From the NCBI RefSeq assembly GCF_021462225.1, contig NC_061812.1:38814675-38878674 (forward strand): a DNA stretch of 64,000 nt, written 5' to 3'. Every line of letters begins with the position of its first letter. Positions within the stretch are counted from its first letter, which is position 1. The position numbers and the translations under genes were made by a program. Origin of the DNA: Girardinichthys multiradiatus (taxonomy: Eukaryota > Chordata > Actinopteri > Cyprinodontiformes > Goodeidae). The notes beneath the pieces were generated by a model, which had not been told where the DNA came from, searched no databases, and saw only the letters and a program-made list of their open reading frames with translations. Below are positions 37,504 to 49,974 of the stretch, in pieces.

Positions 37504-40500
37504 ATAGTAGTACCATGCTGTTTTAGTGGGCATAACTCAAAAGATTTTTTGTGGTTTCAGAAGTGTGATTTAAAATTACTGATTCAATTTTAGTAGTGAT
37601 TTTACCAGATTGTGATTTATTTGTTTTATATTAACAATATTTTTAGGTTCTGTCACTCTAACATATGATTATTGGTGCACTTTAATAAAAGTGATGGGTG
37701 GCACCACTTTCGTTTCCACACCATGACTGTCCCTGTTTTTCATGAAGGAAGATATTTCCAAGCAACTTTGTCTGTCTTCTAAGTAAACCAAATTAGCTTT
37801 CTTCCAGACAGCTGACAAGCAGTGCACAGCAACAGATGGGAAAGAGGAACAGCAGAGGTATTCTATATTCAATAACTAAAATACCATTGGCACTTTTTCT
37901 AGTTTCTCATTTAAATGACAATAAGCCACAGAATTTGTATATCAAAAGATCTTGCACTTTTGAAAAAAGGGACTTTGTGATGGTATACATTGGTATACCT
38001 TGATGCTGGTAACTGGTCCATGCCTAGTACAAAGCACCTAACCAAAGTAGACGGGCTCCTTTTCAACCTTTTCTTGTTTTCCAGCTAGACATGATATGCT
38101 GCTGTCAAAGGAGGCAATACATTTTTGTAAAAAGAGCAGATACCACTTATTTAAATAAACAACACTCAGCAACAGGCTCTAACCCATCTGTGAGGACATT
38201 CTAAGAGCAAAACGGGCCTACCTGCAGATTTATCACAATCTTTATTGCCAAATATGGGCACCCAACTTCGTAGGCAAAATATATGCAACCACATCAAAGG
38301 CAGTTTAAGTTATGCAGGAATGATGTGCTCCAGCACTGCTTTATCCTGCTGTTTCTGCCTGTACAGCATCAGAACTAAAAACAGGATATTATGAACTATA
38401 TGGTTGTAAATTATATGTTTAACATAAAAGACATGAATTTTCTAAACAGCACGAGTCGATAAAATAAGAGATGCCATGCAGGCTGCCAACTGTGCCCCCG
38501 ATCTTTATCCTTGTGACATATTTATAGAGGTTTTGAGTGAAGTAGTTCACTCTAAGTGCCACAGATTATTTTATATATTTCTTTTTCCATTGTCACTGTT
38601 ACATTAAATAAATCTTGATGTATTTTGGTGTCTTGCGTCTTCTGTTTTTAAGAGGAGTAGTCCTTATTGGAGTTGTTGGAAGGGATTTCTCCACAGGCAC
38701 GACTGATTCATCAAGGATAAAACACGAAAGGAGAAAAGTTGACTGCATTTGTACTAAATTGTTTCACTGAGGCAATTGTCCTTGGACCCTACCGACTGTA
38801 GTCAGAGTAAATTGGAGTTTAAAGCAGTAAACAAATTAGAATGCAGACATCTAATTTGCCAGCAACAATAAGCAGACTAGCAGGAAATCCTTGATCTATC
38901 TGATGCTACCTGCTGGACTATTCATTTCAACAGGACTAAAAAGAGCAGAGGATATAGTCTCTTACACATCCATGTGGGTTGATATTTTCCTACCGCTTCT
39001 CTTTTCCTGCTAACAAACCACACGGGGATTGGGTTTGAGACAGACCGTGATCCTCGATATGCAACCTGCTACTGCTCCTGGTCTTGCAGAGTTAATTTTG
39101 ATATGGCTGGCAGACAGTGGAGATGATACAGAAGCAAATATGGGGCAGATGAGCCAAGGGGATTACAGTGCTTAGGAAACATAGAAGAAAACAGGACACT
39201 ATTTCATGGGTACACTTTTATGAAAAACATTTTCATTTTGAACAGTTTTTTTAATGCAGCTATAACACTAAACTTTTCTGTTTTTTTTTTTGGAAAACCT
39301 TCTGGACAACAATCCTTCAAATAAGTGATTTATTTGCCTCAACATATGAATTAGAAGTATATAATGAAATGAAATTAGGTTGAAAGGATTTGAATGAAGT
39401 GATAACTTCTTCAGGTGTTAGTAGATCAAACAGCCCTTAGAAGGGCAGCAGTATCAGTAACATCTCCGGTTTTCCCCAACAGCAGGAAGTCTTGTCAGTG
39501 TGATTTCAGTATTATCTGTCCACCAGGTTGCATCCAACACATCCATGGTAACCAAGTACTGTAGTGACCAATTGTTGCCAGTAGTCCCACTACTTCAATA
39601 CCTCTTTGGGTTTTAGCTCAGAGATACATTACAAATCAAGGACATACAAATATATGCAATACAGAAAATGCTCCACTTTGTCGCAAGCATGAAAGGAGCA
39701 CAGCTAGCTTGCTATAGTGTGTGTCAAAAACAAAAATCAGCTGTTACTTATTGGCAGTTTTACATGCCTGCTGCTGTAAATCCATGCGATAACCCAAACA
39801 CCAGAAAAAAGGAATGATTTAGTTGGTTTAGAAAGGTCAGATCTAAGCTGTGCCCTTTAAGCACAAATCATTCCATACATCATTATTGTACAGTGTGCAT
39901 TTAACTTACAATTGCTTCATTGCATTATCCTGAAGAAGCAGACTAACCAAAAAATCTACCTTTACTTGTGTTGTTGCACAAATGATTTTTAAATCAATAA
40001 ATGAGATGGGAAGGAGGCAAGAAACTGTAGAAGTTTAATAGATGCAGACATATTGCACATTGTTTTTATTGAGCTTCTTGGTGAGCATGATGCTGAAAAG
40101 CTGAACATTCAATAGCAGTCTCAAGGCTGCACAAAGCACCATTGAAATGTGTTCATGTCTACAGCTGATGATGAATTAAACGTCCCTGAACTGAAGTCAT
40201 GGAGAGACGGCTCAGACTCAGCAGCATGGGCTTCAATTTAGTAAGGCCAGAGTCATTTAATCAGATTAGAAGAAAATTTGTGGCTGCATTTGCCTGTCTG
40301 AACAGAGGTCCTAACAAAGGAGATTGCAGGATCATATGGGGTGTCTGCACATTGAGAGACACAGTCAGTAATGTAACAGGGTAATTACATAAACCAGACA
40401 TACACAGCATGGAAACACACCATGGTGCGTTTGTGAGAGTAACTTTTCCACAGTGTTAAACACGCCTCCACTTTCTTTACTCATACAAGCTTTTCAGCAG

Positions 40501-41801
40501 AAGGATACACCAGGAGATGAGGCAGAGCTTTACCAAGCTATGGAGTTTGAAAGGTCTACTGGTCAATTTGCCCCTTCGCCTAGTTGTACCCCCATCTCAT
40601 TCCCACGAATTGCCATTTTGGCCCAACCTATTTCCATTTTGCACCCATGTATTTATTCATTAGGTATTTTTTTCTTAGCAGTTAACTGTGAATTGATTAT
40701 GGAGATGAAAAGTCATAAATGGTTTACTTGAAATTTTATTTAGTAATATATGATTTGCTGGTTGTATTAAACATTGTATATTACAATGTATTACATTGTA
40801 TTAAATCCTATTGTCAGTGATTATTGCTCTGATCCATCTTTAAATGATTTGACATATGATATTGACAGATTATGACCTTTAATCACACCAAAACAACTCT
40901 ATGTGGCCTCCTGCTGGAGGATAGTAACTACTTGAGTCATCTAACAGGCATCAGGCATAAGGTTATGCCCACTTACCTAGTATCAAATCCTTCCTAAGCA
41001 ATTTGTTTTCTTTGTGGCAGTGCACATTAATTTGCTGAAAGAGGACACAGTCATTGGGGATGGCATGTGAACCCTTTCTGGTGTGCGGGCCATGCAGCGC
41101 CATATGTAGTAAATTGTAGCACACTGTGTATTCTGAAACATTTCTATTAAAAGCGGCATTAACTTTGGCTACGATGGCTTGTCTGCTGGATCAGACCACA
41201 GGGCACCCATTACCCTGTCATTGATTGACCACTCTTCCTTACTGGAATAAATACTGACGCTTGCAAAATGGTAACATCCCACATGAGCTTTACTTTTGGA
41301 GTTGATTTAGCAAAGTCGCTAGCCACCACAGTTTGACCTTTGTCAAACTCTCTCAAATCCCTACACTTGCCAACCTTTCCTGCTTCTAGCACATTAACGT
41401 GCTGTCATAACAGGTAGCATGATGACAAGATAATCAGTATGATTACCTTCACAGTGGTCATAATGTTATGCCTTATTGCTATATAACCACCTATCCTCAC
41501 AGTAGAGTGAGGATATGTGAATATAGAAATAGTTTTAATTTTATTTCTTGGTTTGTCACACTGGGTAAAAAGCATTCTTCTGATAAATTCAGCACCATTT
41601 TATACCCACAAAGTTGTAGTACTAAAACTACAAGAAGTACAAAATGACAAAGGGGTGAAATGAACAGCACCAGTTCAAAAGACTCCTCTTGTTTTACAAA
41701 TTCAGCAATTCCTTAGGCTTAACCCTGTTACTTTTCTGTTTTTTTCTCTCTAAGTGTATGTTTGTTCTCTTTCCTCTTCCTCTTCCATCCCTGTGTTTCA
41801 G
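37504..41801. other. Intronic, no feature identified
   Basis: About 4.3 kb with no recognised exon, RNA gene or repeat before the TAFA1 terminal exon. This is the longest repeat-poor part of the TAFA1 introns in the window. Confidence 0.35.
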
Positions 41802-41819
41802 ATTCATCCCAGGACCTAA
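41802..41819 (+). CDS. tafa1: TAFA1 terminal exon, coding part (five residues and stop)
   Basis: After the acceptor ctgtgtttcag (ending 41801) the sequence ATT CAT CCC AGG ACC TAA encodes IHPRT and a stop. This is exactly the C-terminus of vertebrate TAFA1, and it joins in phase 0 to exon B ending ...KIKTTR. The pyrimidine tract in front is long and strong. An 18-base coding match is short, but correct phase, position, strand and splice site together make it convincing. Confidence 0.9.
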   Translation: MHPRT

Positions 41820-42640
41820 CAGAGGGCTCCCGGTTGCAGGACTGCACGCCAGGCTCTCCCCCTTTATGGACTTTTTTCTCCTCATTGAATGGACTAAAAC
41901 TATTACATCCATGGCTACGGACTGGCTTACCTGGGACGGCGAGAAGGATATCCACCCAGATAAAACAGCTTTGCTCACTTGGTGCCAAGGATTTGAAACC
42001 ACACTAATCCCCTGTTTGATCAATGAGCACTGTAGCCGTGACTCTTTTCTCTTCTCCATGACTGTGTCCAGTTTCCAAACTACTCTAATTATGTTTCCTT
42101 ACCCTGTCTTTACCTGAAAGGCTGATACAACATAGCAGGGCACATTTAGAGGTTGTTAAAATATTTGAAGACAATTTCCTGGCCTGCCTAAAGGTGAATC
42201 AGTTGACGGGTGCGCCCAAAACTGAACATAAGATTCACACAACTGGGGGCAAAGTAGAGTCAAATTACCCTAATTTTCTTTTATTTCAGTGCAGAAATCA
42301 TTTGCGTTTGACTTGCTGATGGAGACGTACACCGTTTTCTGTGAATCCAGGAAAAGGCAAGACTTTAAGTTACTGGACCTACTAGCTGCCTATAATGAGA
42401 TAATGAGAACTCTTCTGGTCTGACTTTATGGCCCGAGCTTCATAATCTATAAGGGACACTTTGACTTTTATTGCTGGGCATGCCCAATGTAGATTCATGA
42501 GCACTACATTTATTTTATGTAAGATCATTTGTGTAAATAAAGACATAAATACATAAAATACGCTGGAAGATGGCAGATCCAAAAGGTTGATAAATGTATC
42601 ATTCTAATAAAAGCACCCATGGGGGAACATCGATCAGTCC
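41820..42640 (+). other. tafa1: TAFA1 3' untranslated region (approximate extent)
   Basis: Sequence after the stop codon, up to just beyond two canonical AATAAA signals at 42536-42541 and 42606-42611. The true cleavage site is not known and could lie further downstream. Confidence 0.55.
42536..42611 (+). promoter_or_regulatory. Two candidate poly(A) signals for TAFA1
   Basis: AATAAA at 42536-42541 (gtgtaAATAAAgac) and AATAAA at 42606-42611 (ttctAATAAAagc). Both are on the gene strand about 720-790 bp after the stop codon. Confidence 0.5.
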
Positions 42641-45600
42641 CTGAATCTATTCAGAGGCTAAGGACCAGCTTTTTATGCTTGTGTTGGAAAAAGGCTGCAA
42701 ATTGTTATACGTCCTGGATACTTTTGTCATTCAGCAATGCTTTTGGTTAGTTCTGAAAATGCTTGTAGTTTCTGTGAAGATGAGGAAAAACAATGTATAG
42801 AACTGCCTCACATATGAAAGCAGTGCTGACAACACTTCTTGACCTTTTGGCCCAGACGCAGCAGGGACATGGAGCAGTTGTGGATAAAATATGAGCATGA
42901 TCATAAGAAACAAGAGTAATGTATATCTCTCTCTCTCACACACACACAGGAGAGGGAAGATTTGCTTACAAGGACAGTGAGAAAGTATTAGTCCCAATGG
43001 AGAAAAATAGTTATTCCCCAGTAGATATAAGACAGCCTTATGAGAAATAAATTTTTTTTCTATACTAAAATGTTGTCTCCCATTTCTCCAATACTGTGAT
43101 GGTATCATGAAAGATGTGCCTCTTATGACTATTTGATATGTCGTAATATGTGGGTGGAAGATCTTGTCAGAGTTTCATTTATATCATGTGATAACATTGC
43201 AAGCAGTGTTTTTTGCTTGAGTAAACAAGCAATCAACATCGGCGCAAAGAGAGTATGAAAATGACTTCCGGGAACACAACACAGTTGCGTCTGCCACAGC
43301 CACAAACGAATCTGTGATGCTTCATTTATACAATTCCCTTGGTGGCGGAGTGGATTTATCAAAACAGAACATTCAATTCATTCATGCAATTAGAATAAAG
43401 ATTTTCAATATCGGGGTGGGCAAAATTCCAGATGATTTTCAATATCAGCCTCCTTTCTCGACTGATATTAGATTCGTCTCTTGTCCCCGTGGATGCGCTG
43501 GTGCACATTCATCATTTAGGAATATGGCTAGTTTCATGGAGCACAGTGCCTCACTGAGCAGTCACAGAAGGTATGAAAGAGACAGATGCATCAATCTCCC
43601 AGCGGCCTTGCCAGAATCATGAAGGAATATGCAAACTTTGGGAAAAGAGTGAGAGCTGTTTTCCTTTTCGGCTCCTCAGTGGTCCTCTTCTTCTTTGTTT
43701 TCATATGTTTTGTAGTAATTAACATCATTTAGTGAAAAGGAGTTAAAAACATTTCTGATTGGGATGCACTGAGAAATTGCCTGGCTACCAAAATCAACCA
43801 ATTTTCAGCTAACCTTAAAAACTCAAAAGTGCAATCTCTTTTTAGCGCCATTCCTAATGCTTTTCATTAAGAAAGTTGCTACTGTAGAAAAAAAAACTGG
43901 CTATTTTAATTATCAGTGGGACGTTTATGAAGTCAGCGTAACCACAAAAGCGTTCAGATGCTTCTCGAAAGAAAAACAATATTTTCAACAGCGACATGTC
44001 AGTTGTTTATTCAAGATGCTTTAACGGAGAGAGTCTTTTTTGGCAGGAACTATTCATTTCTTCTGCAGTATGGTAGGTATGGAAAGGTGCCATCAGCATC
44101 AGGATGTTAGTTCGTAGCTGCCTTTGGAACGTTTGTTAAATCGTTAAATTGACCTGGAAACAACATCAGGAGATGCTGTTTTTATCCTTTTAAACTCAAG
44201 TTTTTTCATGAAAAATAGTGAATTTGGAAATAATGGCAGTTTGTTAAAAATCTTAGACTTAAGGTAAGCAAAAATACACAAAGATTGATGTTTAAGGCCT
44301 TTATATACCATGTCCGTTTACACAAGCCTCTTGAACAGTTACGTTGTGAAAAGATGTTAAAGGAGAGTTAAAGTTTGCTGCACACAAGAAATAAAGGAGT
44401 GAGGGAAATGTGGAATCATCACAACTTAGAATACTTACCAATGATATCCCCATTGCAGGATTTTTCTAATATTGTGCAACCCTAGTTGTCATAGTTAACC
44501 CTTAGATATTTAGTTTTAGTTTTAACTTACTATTAAATCCAGTTTTACTTTCACTTCACTCTGAGACACACAGTTTCTCTTCTGTACGGTGGCTATTAAG
44601 CAGAAACCGGTGAAGGCTAAAATTAGTGTTTTCATAAAACGGAGGTCAGAAATTGAACACAAATTTGCCAAAAATCGCAGATCGGTTCACCTCAAGTTTC
44701 TCAGTATGTATGACAGTGTCCCACTGTGTTTTTTCTTTTACAATAAATGAACATTTTTGTTTATGTATGTATTTATTATAGTATTCATCTATGTGGATTG
44801 TAATGCATGTACCCAAAATCTGTAAAACAGACTTCCTGCCAAGTTCTACTGTGAAGATAATCCTCATCTTCAGCACTCATGAGGGAAATCATGTGTTTCT
44901 TTACTCTACTTACTCAGGTTGTAAGTGGATTCTTGCTTAAAACATATGTAGGGTTAGAAATTGATTATTTTCTATTCTCTATTATGCTCTTCTTTGGACT
45001 TTCACGAAATTATAGGGTCATGCTGAGGAGTGTAGTCCTCCTCCACATATGACAGAGTAAAACAGAACGCAGCATTTAAAAACGGGAGTTTTGGCATCCT
45101 TCCTCTTTGCTGTGCTGCAATCCCAAAACCTATCAATGAAACAGGTAGACAGCAGTGTCCATGTGTTGCTGAAGAACTAATCAATAATTGACAGCAAGGA
45201 CAACTTTTTTCATGAAGAAATTTAATTACTCCTTTTTGTGAAACTCAGATTTTCCTTGTATCTGAATGCTCGGATCATGTAAAAATAGGGCCATCCACTG
45301 TTACAAGAGAGAACCCTTGTCTTTGTGCTTTGTGACATTCATATTCCTTAATCATTTTAAATAACAACCTATAATGAAAAGGGCACACTTCTCACCTGTG
45401 ATGGCTTTAAAGTCTATAATTGTAGTCATTATGGAACATGATTCACTGTGAATATGCTTTACAAAGAACGTCCACTGCAGCTGGACTACCAAAAGCCTTC
45501 CAAAATCATTAATGACACAAAGCCCTGCTTTCAGTGATAGCTACTCTGTGACTTCAGGCATTACCACTATTTTCTGTGAGATGTAAATGTACTCCATCAG

Positions 45601-46265
45601 ATAGCTTTATATTGGATTTGATTTAATCAGTGCACATAAAAAAGACAAGAAGTCATAACAAACTCAGTAATGAAGAAAATCAGACTATTCACAATAGTTT
45701 TTAGTGACAAAATTAGTTACAGAGTAGATCAGTTGTGTACGACTTTGGGTTTGAGCACAGGTACAGCCTTTCACCCTGAACTGGACCTCTCTCATCGCTG
45801 TGTCCTCTGCTCTAATGACACCAAGAAACAAAACAATTTCTGTGAGACACGTAATATGTATTTTTTCTTGTGGAAGTTATAATTAAAACAGGTCCAATAT
45901 GTAATCTTTGGAGGGTGGTAGACATTATTGGCTGCACTGTGTCACAAGTTGCTCTAGATTTCTGTTATTACTAGGTGTGTCCTCACTGCTGCAACTAAGT
46001 TTAAGTTATTCATGAGCACTAAGTTATTAGTAATTATTTTAAAAATTACAAGTCAAAATGACTCAGCAGTTAAGTTGCTGTGTATGTTAACCAATTAGAT
46101 CTTAAGGTTTATTTACTGAGACATAGCAGCAGTTTAAATTATGTTATGATGTACAGAAATGAAAAAGGTAATTAAAAAAATAAGACATATGTATGATTTT
46201 AATCAATTTCAATTTGATTTGCCAATATAATTATTTCATGAATTAAAAAAAATTGAGACCTTTAA
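42641..46265. other. Intergenic, no feature identified
   Basis: No exon, RNA gene or repeat family recognised. A short (CT)n/(CA)n run lies at about 42928-42948. Confidence 0.35.
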
Positions 46266-46266
46266 T

Positions 46267-46742
46267 GACGAGCTGTGAGGTAGGAGCCAGACCAACATGC
46301 AGACAGGAAGCAGAATGGTGAGTTGAAATGGTTTAAGTAAGGATAGAAATACAAAGACTTACAGGCAGACACTTGGAGAGCTTAGCGTGGAGCACTAGAT
46401 GCTATAGGATGAGCTGATCAGAGGAAACGAGTTGCAGCTCAGACAGAGAGAAATGCAGATCAGCTGAAGGAGGGAGACTATTTAACCCCGTACAGAGTGT
46501 TGAGAGTTATCAAGCAGGGGCAGAAAGACAAACAGAAATAATATAAAGTGTAAAAAGGACCAAACAAAAAAATACATTGATAAACTGAACAAAAAGCACA
46601 ACATTATTTGGGAACATCTATCTAACTAATAAAGAGCACAGGGAAATGACCAGAATAAGGCAAGACCAAAAACATAAACAGCAAGAATCAACAATACACA
46701 CACAAAAGAAAATCAAAAGTGAAACAACTCAGGATCGTGACA
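46267..46742 (-). repeat. TGTCACG-type non-autonomous repeat
   Basis: On the minus strand it begins tgtcacgatcctgagttgtt and ends near 'gtctggctcctacctcacag'. Style matches the repeat at 20461 (T-rich body, late 'tgttggtctggctcc' motif). No coding capacity. Confidence 0.45.
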
Positions 46743-47539
46743 TTCAAAATATTTCGAAAAAATATTTATTTGTTTGACATATGTGTTTTCAATTTTATTC
46801 AAAAGACCTAATTTAACAGTATATTATGGTGAATTGTATATACAATTATTTTTGGGATTTGTGTAACTGTTAGCCTTCTATGGCAGGAATTTGAACTGGG
46901 CCCTGTTCTAAGAAGGAAAACAGAAAAAATTCCAAAGTATGGGGCAGATAAGGGGGTGGAGAAGGAGGCAGGAGGCAGTACCAGTCATGTCTTTAAATTG
47001 TAATTGTAAATTAATTTTCTACTAATGATAGAATTATGTGGGTGGGGGGCCATCTATGATTATTTTGTTGCTGACCCAGGAAACACTGTCAGCTGGCCTG
47101 ACTGAGATATGTATTATAATGTGCTATACCGAGAACCATCTCAAGACTAGAATCTGGCAGCATTCAATTGTTAATGTGTCACAATATATATATAATATAT
47201 AAAAAGCAACACTGTCGCTAAGCAATATTTGACCTAAGTTACTACTTATATCATATCCTCCATTCTGGTTTTTACCTACCACTGCAGCATTCATGCTAAA
47301 ATATTAAGAAAATAAACATAAACGTGCAGAAAATCTGTTGAAAGTCTACGCTGATGCCAAAGAGCTTTTGGTGGAGAGAGAGGTATGGCTAGGGTAGTGT
47401 GTCCTCACTAGAAAAACTAAATTTGTCATCGTTGGATGCAATCACCATAAAGAAAGAAATCAAGATGAGATTCGGCAATCAGTGGAAATCCTATATACAG
47501 ACTGCTAAAGGCCAGAACAAGATGTCACTGCTAGCCCCC
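46743..47539. other. Intergenic, no feature identified
   Basis: Nothing recognisable. Confidence 0.35.
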
Positions 47540-47845
47540 ACAGCACAGGATTTATCTGAGACTACCGCCTAAATTTATGTACAGAGGGAAGTTAAATGGT
47601 CTGCCTTCAGTCCTGGCCTCAACCAACTGAACATTTGTGGCATTAGCTTGGGCATACTATTCATGCCAGAGTGGCCAACACAACCCCACTGGCTGACTTG
47701 CAACAAATGTTGGATGAAGAAAGGAATGCCATCCCACAGCGATGTGTGACCAAGATGGTGATCAGGATGAGGAGGTTGCCAGGTGTTGTGGCTGAGTACA
47801 GTTCCCGAACATGCTGCCAAGGCTGTGGTTTGATAAATCAATAAA
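47540..47845 (+). pseudogene. Mariner/Tc1-type transposase C-terminal scrap
   Basis: From 47701 the frame reads QQMLDEERNAIPQRCVTKMV then RMRRLPGVVAEYSS. This resembles the last part of mariner/Tc1 transposases (a helix of the form 'L.Q.L.EEWNAIPQ..V..LV.SMRRR..AVV...G'). Upstream 'gtcctggcctcaaccaactg' would hold the lost catalytic motif. No element ends were found. Confidence 0.55.
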
Positions 47846-48232
47846 TTGTCAAACTGCCAATATGTCTTCTTTCTTCAAACTTCAATCATTTAAACCAATA
47901 AATGGCACCAAACAAGATTCAATTGCAGAAGAAGCTAATTGGCATTGGCAGAGAGGGTTTGGTTTGGGATGTTTGTAATGGCCGTCATCAACTCTGCCCA
48001 TTCAACTCAAAAAGGTAGTTTCTTTACAAATGTTGCACCATTTAAAGGGAAATAGTCAGGGTTTCCTATGGTATGAAATGTATGTCCAAGAAACATTGTT
48101 AAAATAAAGGAATAATTATACAAACAACAGATGTCCTTACTTTTTTAGTCTGCTAGTTTTATTTTGTGTTCCTTTTTTACAAAAAGTCGGATATTCTTTT
48201 AAAAGAAATTATAAATATTACCTTTTTCTACA

Positions 48233-48586
48233 GGCTGCACGGTGGTGCAGTTGGTAGCACTGTTGCCTTGCAGCAAGAAGGTCCTGTGTTCAATTCCCGG
48301 CCGGGGGTCTTTCTGCATGGAGTTTGCATGTTCTCCCCGTGCATGCGTGGGTTCTCACCGGGTACTCCAGCTTCCTCCCACAGTCCAAAGACATGCCAGT
48401 TAGGTTAATTGGTCACTCTAAATTGCCCTTAGGTGTGTGTGTGTGTGTGGTTGTTTGTGTGTTGCCCTGCGATGGACTGGCAACCTGTCCAGGGTGTACC
48501 CTGCCTCTTGTCCATAGACTGCTGGAGATAGGCACCAGCTCCCCTGTGACCCACTATGGAATAAGTGGTAGAAAATGACAGACAGA
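48233..48586 (+). repeat. Full-length tRNA-derived SINE with 12-bp target duplication
   Basis: A box A (tggtgcagttgg, about 48243) and box B (tgttcaattcc, about 48287) promoter start the element. The body contains 'ggagtttgcatgttctcccc' and 'cccacagtccaaagacatgc', typical of DANA-like fish SINEs. The 3' part contains 'catagactgctggagataggc' style sequence ending 'gtagaaaatgacagacaga'. Target duplications cctttttctaca flank it at 48221-48232 and 48587-48598 without mismatch. Confidence 0.9.
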
Positions 48587-48598
48587 CCTTTTTCTACA

Positions 48599-49325
48599 AT
48601 AGTATACTGGCAAATATTTCATCTTGACAGATAACTTTTAGTAAAAAAGGAAATAAGCAGTGCTCAGAGTTCCTATATAACAACAGCTGATTGGGCATTG
48701 CTTTTTTGAGCAGAGGTCAGATACAATTTCATGTTGTTTGTCCAAGTTTGTGTAGAGTTCAGGGAAGCAACCTGGCCTTCAGGCCAGAGACAAAGCCTGG
48801 CACTGTTAGTCCAAATCCTGCCCACACAGGCAGTTTATTGCAATGAAATTACCTGGGGTATAGATAACAGAGGGGAAAGCTACATCATTTATCTTGTCTA
48901 CACACTGCCTGGAAACTTTTGTCATGTTATTTGGTTTATGCAATTTAATTTAAACAGTGTGTATGTCACAAACTTCCTGAGTTTCAGCATAATCTGCTCT
49001 GCATGGTTGTACAGCTCTATTTAGAAGTACATATAAAGTACATTTGGGCTGAATACTCCCATGTAAGTCATGAGATGTAACTGCAATTCCTTATTTGTGT
49101 CTCCATCCATACAGTTGCGGTAGGGCTATGTATCAAAAGGCTGTTGTTTTCCGCAGGATAGTATTCACATTGACTGTGGATCATACCTGTGTTGACCTCA
49201 TAGCTATATCATTTTCTAACTATAACCATACATTTTTGATTTCTACCTTTAACCATTAATGAGTAGCATCAAGGTAAACAAAAGAGGGGGTGGAGGGTAG
49301 AAAATGTACTCCATGAGTCTGATAG
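48599..49325. other. Intergenic, no feature identified
   Basis: Nothing recognisable apart from the SINE's right target duplication at its edge. Confidence 0.35.
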
Positions 49326-49327
49326 CT

Positions 49328-49690
49328 GCTAAAGTGCCTTTCAAAAGTATTCATACCCTTTGAATGTTTTGGATGTTGTCACATTACAACCACAAACTTC
49401 AATGTATTTTTTTGGGAGAAGCGACAAAAAATAAAAATCTGAAAAGTTTTCTATATGGGTTCTTGACACAAATCTTTAAATGAACTTAGGTCTTGACTTT
49501 GACTTGACCACTCTAACACATGAATATGTGTTTACCTAAACCATTCTACTGTAGTGCTGGATGTTTGTTTACAGTCACTGTCCGGTTCAAGGGTGAACCT
49601 CAATCCTAGTCTCAAGTCTTCTGCAGCCTCAAACAAGTTTTCTTCCATGATTGCCCTTTATGTTGTTTAGATCCTTTTCTGCTGGCCTAA
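49328..49690 (-). mobile_element. Degenerate Tc1 end fragment, second family
   Basis: 'agtgcctttcaaaagtattc', 'acattacaaccacaaacttc', 'cttgaccactctaacacatg' and 'ttcttccatgattgcccttt' follow the left half of the second Tc1 family in reverse-complement order. The catalytic part is lost. Confidence 0.68.
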
Positions 49691-49974
49691 AAAAATGTCT
49701 AAATCACAGACTGTTATTAATTATATTTTGTCCTTGAATACCTATAAAATTACTCTGTCTGCCTCCTTTAATAGCTTTTCCCCTGGTTATTGCTCCCAGA
49801 TGTTTATTTTCATATTAAAGCATTTTACCAATTTCATTTCAGCAATCATTACCTGCCTGGAGCTCTTCACAAACAGTTCTGCGGGCCCTGTAGAGCAAAA
49901 TAAGTGTCTATCAAACTGTTGTTTCAAACAATCAGATTTTGAGATAGTGACACCAAGGCCCCCAGTTATGACGC

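Noticed and set aside
41689..42117. 142-residue open frame over the TAFA1 terminal exon
   Set aside because: It is in a different frame from the IHPRT coding exon and crosses a strong splice acceptor and the 3'UTR; no family resemblance.
47575..47841. 88-residue minus-strand frame
   Set aside because: It is the antisense shadow of the mariner-type C-terminal scrap on the plus strand.
48243..48297. tRNA-like A and B boxes
   Set aside because: They are the promoter of a SINE; no cloverleaf with an acceptor stem is present, so no tRNA gene is called.
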